NCBI GenBank assembly: GCA_036674765.1 | Contig: JARVKI010000039.1 | Location: 310,001-374,000 of the forward strand | Source: Seiridium cupressi | Taxonomy: Eukaryota > Ascomycota > Sordariomycetes > Amphisphaeriales > Sporocadaceae | Direction: 5' to 3' | DNA length: 64,000 bases | Shown here: positions 35,553-45,082 of the stretch, in pieces | Position numbering within the stretch: the first letter of the stretch is position 1 | How the letters are laid out: each line of letters starts with the position of its first letter | Notes under the pieces: model-generated | What the model was told of the DNA's origin: nothing | The model's input: only the letters and a program-made list of their open reading frames with translations | Databases searched by the model: none | Position numbers and translations under genes: made by a program

Positions 35553-37109
35553 ATGCGTCTCTCTTACATGATCCTTGGTGCTTTAGCGACCGTGGCTCTC
35601 GCCGCTCCACACAACCTCAAGGGTCAGTCATCAAAGTCCCCCAACAATGATTCACCACCGCTAATTTCAATGATAGAGCGTGAGGCATTGGCTCAACCTG
35701 AGCCTGTGGCCACGGCCGACGCGGTTGCCAAGCGTTGCCCCGATCGAAATGGTAAGCACCTTTCAGATTTACTTTTGTGATTGTCTTTAGAGGGATCTCA
35801 ACCCTGTCTTTCTCATGTGTGAAAAATTCCTATCAACATCTGACTCTTCTCTAGGTACCGTAAGTCTGAGAATAAGTCATTCACTATCTTCTCGAGCAAC
35901 GCCCACGGAATGAAGCGCAGTATAGGACTGATGTGTTACTGAAAATCAGGAGTACGGAAAGCGTGACCGAAATGGAACTGTGAGTAACTGCAAGGATCTC
36001 TTTTTGTTATTCTGCCCCATCTACAGTATTCAATGATTTATACACTCCTGTACCACATCATGATATGGATCGCCCACTTTCTATATACAGTTCAGAGAAA
36101 GCTTTAGTCTTTGCATAGATATGCAGACGCTGATTTGTATTGATAATAGGAGTATGGCAAGAGAGGCCGCAATGGAACTGTAAGCTAGCCCCAAATACAC
36201 CAAACTCTCTTCCTCCACCTTGAGCAATTTTTCTCAATCTAGCTTTACCACTTCATCCCAACTACAAGAGGACAGTATAATCAAACATTATTTCCCCGCT
36301 GGAAGTTGTCTTTCGTTAGAGTTCAGTGAGAAACTAATTATCTTCCCAAAATTAGGAGTATAACAAGCGAGACCGAAACGGAACTGTGAGCCAGCCCCAA
36401 ATACTCTTGACTCTCCTCCTCCGCTTTCAGCAGTTTTTCTCAACGTGGCTTTCCACCTCGTCTTGTTTAGGAGAGGAAAGGATAGGCGAATATTGTTCTT
36501 ACCGCTGGAAGGTTTCCTTTTTTTGGGGGGTGAAGTGAAACACTAACACGTTTTCGAAATCTAGGAGTACGGCAAGCGAGATCGTAATGGAACTGTAAGC
36601 CCAGCCTTGACCAGCTTTGACTTATTGATATAAAGGATTTTTCTTATTGCTTTCGGTTTGGGCATGAATGTGGGATGTTAGAGCGGTTGATTGCCGCACA
36701 AGAAAAAAGAAAAAAAAATCTAACTTGGCTTGATTTCTAGGAATACGACAAGCGAGATCGAAATGGCACGGAATATGGCAAGCGAGACCGTAATGGCACG
36801 GTAAGTTCTGCAACTAAGTTATCTATCATTCCACTCTACCGCTTCAACAAACTTCAGCTCTGTCACAGTCTGTTCTGGACAGATGTGTGATGCGTCACGG
36901 CGATACGACCATCAACAAATTTCCTGGTTTTACGAGTGAACAGAAAAGCTGACTGGTATTGGTTGATCAGGAGTATGGAAAGCGAGATATGAACGGAACC
37001 GTAAGTCCCCTAAGAGATTGACTCGTATTTCTTCTTTTAATAGTCAGAGCTAAAATGTGTTCAATGCTAGGAATACAGCAAACGTGAGCCTGTCGAAGAG
37101 TCTGCTTAA
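35553..37109 (+). CDS. Kex2-processed repeat peptide precursor with micro-exons
   Basis: Model: join(35553..35622, 35677..35751, 35855..35859, 35950..35979, 36150..36179, 36356..36385, 36565..36594, 36741..36800, 36971..37000, 37071..37109), 132 aa. A signal peptide (MRLSYMILGALATVALA) and a spacer with EREALAQPEP lead to nine KR sites at exact ten-residue spacing after the first. Kexin cleavage would release one CPDRNGTEYG, four DRNGTEYG, and single GRNGTEYN, DRNGTEYD and DMNGTEYS, plus an acidic tail. Each repeat lies on its own 30-nt exon in phase 0, except one 60-nt exon carrying two, and introns split each core between Thr and Glu. A 5-nt exon (35855-35859) is needed to hold frame. Tyr-containing Kex2 repeats beside UstYa-family genes define dikaritin-like RiPP precursors, so this is the probable substrate of the cluster. 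The first intron (35623-35676) is 54 nt and in frame either way, so it may be retained. Confidence 0.88.
35855..35859 (+). other. 5-nt micro-exon in the precursor gene
   Basis: GTACC is bounded by CTAG before and GTAAGT after. With the G left by the previous exon it encodes Gly-Thr, completing the first DRNGT. Skipping it shifts the frame to a quick stop. No other in-phase splice was found. Confidence 0.7.
35950..37070 (+). repeat. Tandem exon-intron units of the precursor
   Basis: Six exons share a 30-nt cassette (GAG-TAY-x-AAG-CGN-GAY-CGN-AAY-GGA-ACT type) spaced 176-230 bp apart. The introns after 36179 and 36385 are themselves homologous (shared AGCCCCAAATAC, TTTTTCTCAA, CCGCTGGAAG), so whole exon-intron units were duplicated in tandem. 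The exon at 36741-36800 holds two cassettes with no intron between them and uses GGC-ACG rather than GGA-ACT. Confidence 0.85.
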
Positions 37110-37358
37110 GCAGATCACAAATACGCATGACTTAGTGAACCAGCGGCGGGAGCTGGGCCTTGCAAACCTATTGGAAATCTTGCAGAAATTCAGGACAAAA
37201 GCGTCGTTTAGAAAATATTACCGTTATTGAGTCTTGCCATACTAAATAATATCTGAAGGTAGTGATGCCACCGTAACTATATTTTTATCATTCTCTTGCG
37301 TCGTAATATTCGTGACCACATCACTCTCCAGTATTCAGCATTGGGTGGGTGCGGTTTT

Positions 37359-37758
37359 CTATTTCCCAACTGAGATGATTTCGCAGATAGGACCTCGGTC
37401 GTCTCGATAGCAGCATTCGCCTGAGCCGGCGCCTTTCTGGCAAACGGTGTTATGACCCCAGCAACCGTAGCATCCCAGTCCTGATGAACATTGACCTTTG
37501 CCAGCTGTGTACGATTCACCGACGCCCCTTTTGCGTTTCTCTAGGGGTGACTGTGACAGATCGTTAATGACATTTCCAAGCGGCAATATCTAGCCGTCGC
37601 AATGATGCAAAGTTTAGTGGCGCGCTTACAATACTGTCACCAGTCCACTGAGCAGATAGGGATTCACGAGCCAGGAGGTTTGTGGGCTCGGGTGCAGGTG
37701 CGGCTGATATGCTGGAGGCTACCGCAAATAGGCAGAAAAGAGTCTGGGTGGGTTTCAT
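37359..37758 (-). CDS. Small secreted cysteine-rich peptide with Kex2 site
   Basis: Model: complement(join(37359..37550, 37630..37758)), 106 aa, with one 79-nt intron (GTAAGC donor, CTGTCACAG acceptor). It has a signal peptide (MKPTQTLFCLFAVASSISA) and a pro-region, then KRKR at residues 48-51, predicting a mature peptide of 55 aa starting GVGESYTAG. Seven cysteines (64, 70, 73, 80, 89, 90, 99) sit in a Gly-rich frame with a CC pair. The odd number leaves one free or paired between chains. It converges with the repeat precursor, 250 bp from its 3' end, so the two may share a kexin-dependent secretory route. It resembles small secreted effectors or antimicrobial peptides in form, but I do not recognise a family and assign no activity. 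Confidence 0.82.
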
Positions 37759-39260
37759 TTCGACTGGAAGTTGGCTTGAAACAAATAGGAAAACAATTAA
37801 CGATTTAATTAGGTTGAAGTTGAGAGAGTATGATGTGGATGATGATAGACAAGATGACAAGACATGCATCTGAACTCATATATTTATATATCATCCCTTC
37901 ATTAATACATTTGCCAGTATCTGATTGCGGTAGCTTCGGCGGGTATACCATTCATCGCCCTACTAGATTCCTATTTTGGGATTTGAGGGCAGGGTCATAC
38001 CCAGTCAACTTAATGGGCGATGGGTCCCCAGGGCGCAGCGCACCGTAACATGCTATTCTCCGCCAGACGAAGCCACAAAGCTGTCCGACTGGCCATAGGC
38101 AGCCTCGAACCCCAGCAAACCGTTTGGGAGCCCCAGTTGGCATCCGGACAACTCACAGCTGTTATGCCTGTCACTTATGATCTAGCGATCCTTCGCTAGC
38201 TCCATAATTGGAAGCTTCACCGCTTCAGCTTCGTTGTTGGGCTGCGAAGGAAGAAATGAATATCACAAGCCCTACATCAGCCTCAATATTTGGGATTCTA
38301 GTGACCGCTTTCCCACTTCGCCAGGTATATCCGCTCTTGGTGCGGTTTACCGGCCATGGTGCCATTGCTTTATATCATTCGGTTTGCAAGGCGCGGTCCA
38401 TCCTTCCCGTGAAGAGATTATACTACTATGCGTGAACCGGAATACATACCCCACAAAGTAAGCGGATTGCTAGTCGTGGAGCTTTGCTATTTCAGCCCGA
38501 AGATTCCAAGCTCAGTAAATTCCATATCAGAAAAGGGGGAGCGTGCGCCGTCCGGCAGGCCGGATGATTGGTCTCTGATCCCAGCATTGTCGCAGCCGGC
38601 ATACAACACCTCTCAGAACTTCTTGTACCGCTGTTCAATGTGTTTCCTCGCCTACATGGAAATCCGCTCAGAGCACCAAAATGATCGAGGTCTATCATAG
38701 GTTCCCGGTGGATGGTGCCGCCCCCTCACAAGGAACTGTGTATGAGGGCGCTGTCCCTGACGTACAATACAAAAAAACATATCACTGCAATCCCGAAATA
38801 TGGAATATTCCGTGTCGACTGGAAATCTTCCGACTCTTGGCTGGTAGAACAGTATCCCGCAAAGAACGCCCCTGTCGACGAGCTGATAGTTTTGGTCAAA
38901 GAGGAACGAAGTTTAGATAGGATCATGTTGGTTGCCAAGACACAAAAATTTACGGGCCGGGCTGTTAACAAGGTGGGGCGCTCTATTAACCACTCTCAGT
39001 CACCTACTTAAAGACATATTTATGAATCAATTGAAGCTTATTGGTGTACCTGGCGATGATGTCACGTCTACGTTCATGTCCGAGTCTGAACGTTTTCAAG
39101 GTTGGATCTCACGCAGAGATCGTTCGGTTGATTCGCGGACGCAAGCTCCGGTCCGAGGGTGATCACGTCGCTTCCTCGCCTTCGAAGGCTTGCCCGGTAG
39201 ATCGTGAGATTATGCACAACCTGACATTTTTTTAGCTCAACCCATTGATGGTACGCGACC
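37759..39260. other. Intergenic, 1.5 kb, no gene recognised
   Basis: Upstream of the cysteine-rich peptide gene and of the phospholipase gene. Short open frames only. No transporter or further tailoring enzyme of the cluster is visible here, so this probably marks the cluster's right edge. Confidence 0.5.
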
Positions 39261-41762
39261 ATGAGCTTCACCCAGCTGAGTCGCGCGAGGCGGCGGATGC
39301 AGCTCGCGCGCAGGAGCTTGCGATTGGCGCCGATCTCAAACTGGGCATCGAAGCTGCATCTTCCCCAGCGATCAGCAACCCTATCACGCGGGAGTCGGCC
39401 GCTTACCCCGGACCAGAAAGGCCAGCAATTCTCGCGTACCTTCTTTACGTTTCGGGAACAACAGCAGCAGCAAAATTCTGGTAAAGGTATATTAGTCAAA
39501 GCCGCGCCGGCAGTTCTGGTTCTTGGTGGCTTACTCGTATCCACGGTTTATCCAGGCGACGAACTACACCAAGCTCGTCTTTCACGCCAGACCAAGGAGC
39601 GCGTCCAGGATGCGAGAGAGCAGGAGGACGCCGCAGCGGCCACTGCATGGTCCGCTTTCACCAGCAAGTTCAAGGATCTGTCAACCGTCACCTCTATCGA
39701 ATGGTCATCCTTGTCGGATCGTATGGTGGAGATGATCCTGCCCGAATGGTCCAAGTCGTTTCCAGCTTATTTTTCCAAGCTGCAACGTGAGCTTTCCATG
39801 GCACCCGGATCTTTGGCCGACGAGATCTGGAACGAGGCTCATGACCCTTTCGTTCATCCCGAGATCAGGTACAAGGCCAAAGTACGGGTTTCGGATGAGC
39901 TCTGTGACGAAGAAAAGGAGTTTTTGGCTCGCCGAAAGAAAGTTGCAACAATGGCTCTGGTGCGCTACTTGGATTTGAATGAGGAAGACGTGCATCCCGA
40001 GGATGTGCCAACCATTGCCATGTGTGGTTCCGGCGGTGGTCTGCGAGCACTGGTTGCCGGAACTGGCTCGCTTCTCGCGACCCAGGATGATGGTCTCTTC
40101 GACTGTGTCACTTATACTTCTGGCGTAAGCGGATCTTGCTGGCTACAGACGCTTTATCATTCGTCGTTTTCCGATCGTAGGCTGGAGAACGTCATCGAAC
40201 ACTTAAAGGCTCGTTTAGGCGTGCATATCGCATATCCACCTGCGGCCTTTTCCTCTGTCCTCAGCGCGCCCACGAACAAACTCTTACTTAGCAGCATGGT
40301 GGAAAAGCTGAAGGGGGACCCCGACGCGGACTTCGGCCTGGTTGATGTATATGGCATCTTGTTAGCTGCCAGGCTTCTCGTACCCAAGGGCGAATTGGGA
40401 GTTAACGAACGCGACTTTAAACTGTCGAATCAGCGAGACTATATCAAATACGGGCAGAATCCACTACCAATATACACTGCCGTCCGACATGAGATTCCCG
40501 ACATCGCTGGTGTCGCCTCGAAATCGGGTGATTCCCCGTCGGAGGAGGCCAAGGAGATTGCCAGACAAGAAGCTTGGTTCCAATGGTTTGAGATGACACC
40601 ATATGAATTCTTCTGCGAGGAGTTTAATGCTGGGATTCCTACATGGGCCATGGGGCGTAACTTCAAGGACGGAATCGATGTTCCGCCAGAAAGCGGTTTC
40701 CATCTACCCGAGTTGCGAGTGCCAATACTCATGGGTATCTATGGCTCGGCATTCTGTGCAACACTGAGTCACTACTACCGTGAGATCCGTCCCCTGGTCA
40801 AGAGTCTTACTGGCTTTAGTACCATTGATGAGATGATACATGGCCGCAACGGTGATCTCTCGAAGGTCCACCCCATTGACCCAGCTCAGATTCCCAACTT
40901 TGTCTATGGTATGGACGATCAGCTGCGGTATACCACTCCGACTGCCATTACCAAGACGCCTCACATCCAACTCATGGACGCCGGCATGTCGAATAATTTA
41001 CCGATCTATCCTTTACTGCGCCCAGGTCGTGATGTCGACATCATTGTCGCCTTTGATGCCTCTGCTGATATCAAGACGGATAATTGGCTCTCTGTGACTG
41101 ATGGCTATGCTCGTCAGCGTGGTATAAGGGGTTGGCCGGTTGGTGTGGGCTGGCCTAAGGCTGGTGAGGCGCCTGTGCAGACTGAGCAAGAACTTGAAGC
41201 CGCGCAGGCCAAGACAGCAGCTGAAGCTAAATCAAAACTGAGCGAAGCAAAGCGGGCTCAGACTATCGGTGCTCATACCGACCCTGCCGACCAAAAGGAC
41301 AAAGCTCAGCATGACCAGTCTCATCCGGAGGATTCTGATCTTGGCTACTGCACAATATGGGTCGGATCGACACAAGAACGCTCTTCGGAACCGCTACCGC
41401 CTAGTAAGGCCATCGACGAAACTAGTAAGTGGCAGCTCATGGAGGCCGATGCCGGTATCGCCGTGGTCTACTTGCCGTTCATGGCTAATCCCAAGGTCGA
41501 CGGAGTGGATCCGGCAAAGAGCGATTACATGAGCACATGGAACTTTGTCTATACGCCCGAGCAGGTAGATAAGGTCGTTGAACTAGCACGAGCGAACTAT
41601 GACGAGGGCAAGGAGCAAATCCGAGGCTGTGTACGGGCCGTGTATGAGAGACGGAAGAGGATGAGAGAGGCGAGGGAAGCAGGCTTGAAGCATGAGAGAC
41701 AGAGGAAGCTTAGAAGGCTGGGAATCGAGGGAAAGCTGGGGGAAGGAGACCATTTCAGCTAG
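39261..41762 (+). CDS. Cytosolic phospholipase A2-like lipase, mitochondrial-type N-terminus
   Basis: A single exon of 833 aa. The N-terminus is Arg/Ser-rich with few acidic residues (SRARRRMQLARRSLRLAP), like a mitochondrial presequence, followed by a hydrophobic segment at about 80-97. The cPLA2/phospholipase-B catalytic core is present: oxyanion-hole SGGG at 257-260 (MCGSGGGLRAL), nucleophile Ser290 in GVSGS, and catalytic Asp573 in MDAGMSNNLP. Filamentous-fungal cPLA2 proteins (PlaA of Aspergillus) share this layout and have been placed at mitochondria. The enzyme would hydrolyse glycerophospholipid acyl esters. The C-terminus is Arg/Lys/Glu-rich and probably helical. An Ala/Lys/Glu-rich insert (EAAQAKTAAEAKSKLSEAKR) separates the catalytic core from the end. 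The start is the first ATG after an upstream stop. Confidence 0.92.
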   Translation: MSFTQLSRARRRMQLARRSLRLAPISNWASKLHLPQRSATLSRGSRPLTPDQKGQQFSRTFFTFREQQQQQNSGKGILVKAAPAVLVLGGLLVSTVYPGDELHQARLSRQTKERVQDAREQEDAAAATAWSAFTSKFKDLSTVTSIEWSSLSDRMVEMILPEWSKSFPAYFSKLQRELSMAPGSLADEIWNEAHDPFVHPEIRYKAKVRVSDELCDEEKEFLARRKKVATMALVRYLDLNEEDVHPEDVPTIAMCGSGGGLRALVAGTGSLLATQDDGLFDCVTYTSGVSGSCWLQTLYHSSFSDRRLENVIEHLKARLGVHIAYPPAAFSSVLSAPTNKLLLSSMVEKLKGDPDADFGLVDVYGILLAARLLVPKGELGVNERDFKLSNQRDYIKYGQNPLPIYTAVRHEIPDIAGVASKSGDSPSEEAKEIARQEAWFQWFEMTPYEFFCEEFNAGIPTWAMGRNFKDGIDVPPESGFHLPELRVPILMGIYGSAFCATLSHYYREIRPLVKSLTGFSTIDEMIHGRNGDLSKVHPIDPAQIPNFVYGMDDQLRYTTPTAITKTPHIQLMDAGMSNNLPIYPLLRPGRDVDIIVAFDASADIKTDNWLSVTDGYARQRGIRGWPVGVGWPKAGEAPVQTEQELEAAQAKTAAEAKSKLSEAKRAQTIGAHTDPADQKDKAQHDQSHPEDSDLGYCTIWVGSTQERSSEPLPPSKAIDETSKWQLMEADAGIAVVYLPFMANPKVDGVDPAKSDYMSTWNFVYTPEQVDKVVELARANYDEGKEQIRGCVRAVYERRKRMREAREAGLKHERQRKLRRLGIEGKLGEGDHFS

Positions 41763-42592
41763 TTTTCACCCATAGGCCAAAAGTAAGCTGGGGAAAGACC
41801 TGGAGGCCTTGCATGAGTACAAGCCACTTTGTACGCCCCATCGGTAACTAGATAGATCTCCATATTGGTGGTCTATTTCGCTCCAGTATCCAGTGAGAGC
41901 ATAAGACTTTGATACCCACTGTGCAGTAAGAGATACATGAGACACATTGCCAAACTTGCGCCTTCACTTTAGTGGTTCATGTCTTATTACCCACGATAGC
42001 TTACTAGCGAGAATGAAAGTTGGTACAGTGAGGTGTATATTGCTTAACAGATTTTTGGGCCAGACACAAAAACTTCTCTACTAAGATTAGTCCTCATGGC
42101 TTCCAAGCGGATACTGGGCCAGCAAGCTTTTTCGACCTGAGTAGTTTTAGCCTTGAAAGGAAGGTGTAAACCTTGGGATGTATAGTTCTTACGCTGTAAT
42201 TGCGCCGCTGTGACCGAATCATTGAAGGATCACTCTCACAATCGCTGATGCCCAGTCCTGGTCTGATAGACGTCTTAAGTTGCGCAAAAGGAATTATGCG
42301 CTACCAATAAATATCGCAAATGCAGATCCTTGGTGAACTGAGGACCTTGAGCTGCTCAGGAGGAAATATGCGCTGCCTTGTGAAATATTCGCACGAATTT
42401 GCCTCATTATTTGCAACATAAACTAAAATCAAATCGTGTCGGTAAAGGCAAAAGTCAAATCGGCTCAATCAAACCATACACATATATATGCGGTAGGTCC
42501 GCCTGGTTACCTTTCTTCCTCGTTATTCCTTCCTCATCACTCTTCTTCATCTTGGCCCTTCAGCTTCCCAATCATTCATCAACTGTCCTACA
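41763..42592. other. Intergenic
   Basis: 3' flank of the phospholipase and promoter of the secreted-protein gene. Nothing is recognised. Confidence 0.5.
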
Positions 42593-43629
42593 ATGTTGAT
42601 ACAATTGGTTATACTCGTGACCGGCATGGTGGCCGGGGCCTTGGCCCTTGGCAATGACAATGTCACTAGGACCCATCCAACTGTGGCAACTACAACACCT
42701 CCCAACACCAAGACGAGGGAGCTTGATATATTGCTTACTACCAGCACTACCTCGGCGGCATCCATTGCCACAAAGGCTCCTTCCCCTGAGTAAGTATATT
42801 TCGGTATTATTGGATGCTGTTGGAGAACGGTACCTGCCAAACGTATTCGTAGAAGATATTGCTAATTCCAAGTTGTAGATATCTCGAACTTCAGGCCATT
42901 CAAGGTCTTAAAGTTCCTGACACGCATGAACACTGGTATCAGTATTTTGCAAACTCTACGTTGGGCATGAAAGACGAGGCCACCGATAAATACCTGGACT
43001 GGCTGTTGAACGACAACTTCGTCGTCTATGACGTTTCGGTATACGGAGACAATGAGATCCTTCCTGGCACCTGCGAAGCCAAGGTTAGGGAACTGGACGA
43101 TCGGTTGATGGATGCCGCAAGACTTCGAGAGGAGCGGGTCGCTGCGATGAGGGTGGCCATCCAGGGCCAGACGCTCGACAAGGAGGGCAGAGAGCACAAC
43201 TTCAGGTTGAGCCTCGAAAGGGTGCAGGAAGACCAGCTCTGGCTGCTGCGGTCATATATCCGCTGCTGCACAAGTCGCTCAGGGCGATATACCTTGTTCT
43301 CGGACGGCACGGCTTCTGACAATATGGTGTACGAGCACGAGAAGAACTTTGACCGCGGGACAGCCTGCCCCGATCAGAAGAAGTACTATGAAAAATGGTT
43401 GAGGAAGTACTTGTCCGAAGCCGAAGGAGCAGGCCATTACGTCGAGGAGAACAAGGAGAAATTTCCCGCGCAAAACGACGACATAACCATGCGATATGAG
43501 CTCGCAAGACGGGATCGCATCATAGCAGGGTACACGAGATGCTGTAGAGATATCCAGCCACCTGGCCCTGCTCCGATGGTGGGCGTGCCCTTCCCCAGTG
43601 TCCCCAAGACACCACCCTTCCGCCGGTGA
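42593..43629 (+). CDS. Secreted protein of unknown function
   Basis: Model: join(42593..42789, 42879..43629), 315 aa, with an 89-nt intron (GTAAGT donor, TTGTAG acceptor). The N-terminus MLIQLVILVTGMVAGALA is a signal peptide, followed by a Thr/Pro-rich linker with an NVT sequon. The mature part is polar and largely helical, with an NST sequon and two CC pairs in similar surroundings (YIRCCTSRSGRY and YTRCCRDIQPP). The C-terminus is Pro-rich. I do not recognise a domain. The paired RCC motifs and codon use like its neighbours argue for a real gene. It sits just outside the peptide cluster, and nothing ties it to that pathway. Confidence 0.75.
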
Positions 43630-44253
43630 GAAGGGTGCAAAAAGAGCACTTGGTAGCCTTTCTGGCACGGAGTTAAGCGGGGGACTTAGTTGGGATTACG
43701 TTCTTTTGTTGTTTGGGCTTTTCTTTATTGTCGAAAGTATATTTGTGTGTGTTTTTTTTTTCTTTTCTGTCTCGGGATAACTCTGGTGATCTTGCTTATG
43801 CAATCACAGCTGGGCTTTGATCACTTTTATTTCGCGCATGGCGCAAAGTTGCAATAGATACCATAACGGGTTTCTTCCCAAATTTCCGCTCGCGCTTCTC
43901 CTCAGTTGAGTTTGTAGTGCCGTGAGCAGTAATTCCTGAAATATGCCCGACTTCGTTCGGCGGCTTGGTTTATTGCGTTGTCTAGACTACTCGCTGAACA
44001 CAGCTCCCGATTCGCGCTGAATATTCTTGTGTATTAGTCCTTGGATATCAAAGTGTGACTTCCAGTCTGTGACCAAGGCCATAGTCTGGTGTGTGAGTAG
44101 AAGAAGACTGCCACACGCATGACAAGACTCAATCTAACAGGAACACCTGGTGGGCGGTGATGGCTCGTAAGATGGCAATTGACTGCTCAAGTTTCTATTC
44201 CGTACCCCGATTGATATGTACAAAGCGGTTTCCCAGATCCTAATTCTTACTCA
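43630..44253. other. Intergenic, convergent 3' flanks
   Basis: Between two genes ending towards each other. A short T-run lies near 43751. No gene is seen. Confidence 0.5.
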
Positions 44254-44685
44254 TTACGAATCGCTCTTCTTTCCCGCTTGTGCTTGCTCGTGCTCGACAA
44301 TCTGCTTGCTCCAACTACAAATATTGTTAGTGTTCTCAAATGCTGAGATCTAGTATTATGTGCGCGTACTATCTGCTAGGGAAGAATCGACCCGGTTCGG
44401 GCATCTTGTGTCTGTATTCTCGGTTGGCGCTGAGCCTCCAGGCCAAAGCTGTGATTCCGACGATGACGACGGAAAAAACGGCTGTATTGGCCTTCCAGTT
44501 AGACGGCTGAGCGTACCAACCACCCGATGGCGACCAGACGTGCTTGGGGTATCTAGAGCCATGTCAGGTTCGAAGTTCGAGGGCGAGAAGGTTATCGTTG
44601 GTTGCTTACGGGACTCTTGGACCACCACCCTGCGGACCGTTCGTTAGCTTGAGTTGGCAAAGGACCGAAATGAACAACTTACCAT
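44254..44685 (-). CDS. Small mitochondrial inner-membrane protein, possible complex I accessory subunit
   Basis: Model: complement(join(44254..44314, 44370..44552, 44610..44629, 44683..44685)), 88 aa. The coding part of exon 1 is only the ATG, and exon 2 is 20 nt. All junctions are GT-AG and in phase. The protein begins MGGGPRVPYPKHVWSPSGGWY, has one hydrophobic span (TAVFSVVIVGITALAWRLSA) and ends with SRYWSKQIVEHEQ. This is a conserved small fungal mitochondrial protein that I associate with accessory subunits of NADH:ubiquinone oxidoreductase, but I cannot confirm the subunit name from sequence alone. It is divergently transcribed from mL44, another mitochondrial protein gene, across about 400 bp. 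Confidence 0.8.
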
Positions 44686-45082
44686 CTTGACTTTTGTGTG
44701 ATGAATGGAGTCGTGGACTGTTCAATTGACGCGATCGCAATGTTCTTATTAGAGCTCGCTGGAGGTCGTCACCAATTGCGTCTAAGCGATTGGGAAGCTC
44801 GAGGCCGGATCAATCCGCGGTAGTTGTTCCGGCACGGCAGGGCAGAATTGAGCAATTCGGTCAGTGAACATGGGTGCACAGACCATGCAGCTGCGAGATC
44901 CCTGAAGCTTTGGACGGCGCCAGCTTCAACCCTCAGAAACTTTTTCTCGGACCTGGACACCAGACGCATCACAAGCCCGAACAATTCGCCCTCTCCGAGA
45001 CACGGCAATCAATTCCTGCGTCTCGACAACAGCCGGTTGGAGGGAAGGATCAGGCAATACCATATTTGTCTTACAGTCCAAG
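44686..45082. promoter_or_regulatory. Divergent promoter of two mitochondrial-protein genes
   Basis: A 397-bp spacer between the small inner-membrane protein (minus) and mL44 (plus). The arrangement suggests shared control. No motif is assigned. Confidence 0.45.

Noticed and set aside
35950..37070. CRISPR-like array (30-nt repeats with unique spacers)
   Set aside because: The repeats are in-frame codons bounded by GT and AG splice signals, the spacers are unequal in length and partly homologous to each other, and the context is eukaryotic.
35553..37109. Alpha-type mating pheromone precursor
   Set aside because: Repeats with Kex2 sites fit, but the cores lack the Trp/Cys...Pro-Gly-Gln pattern of ascomycete alpha-pheromones, and the neighbours are HxxHC oxidases.
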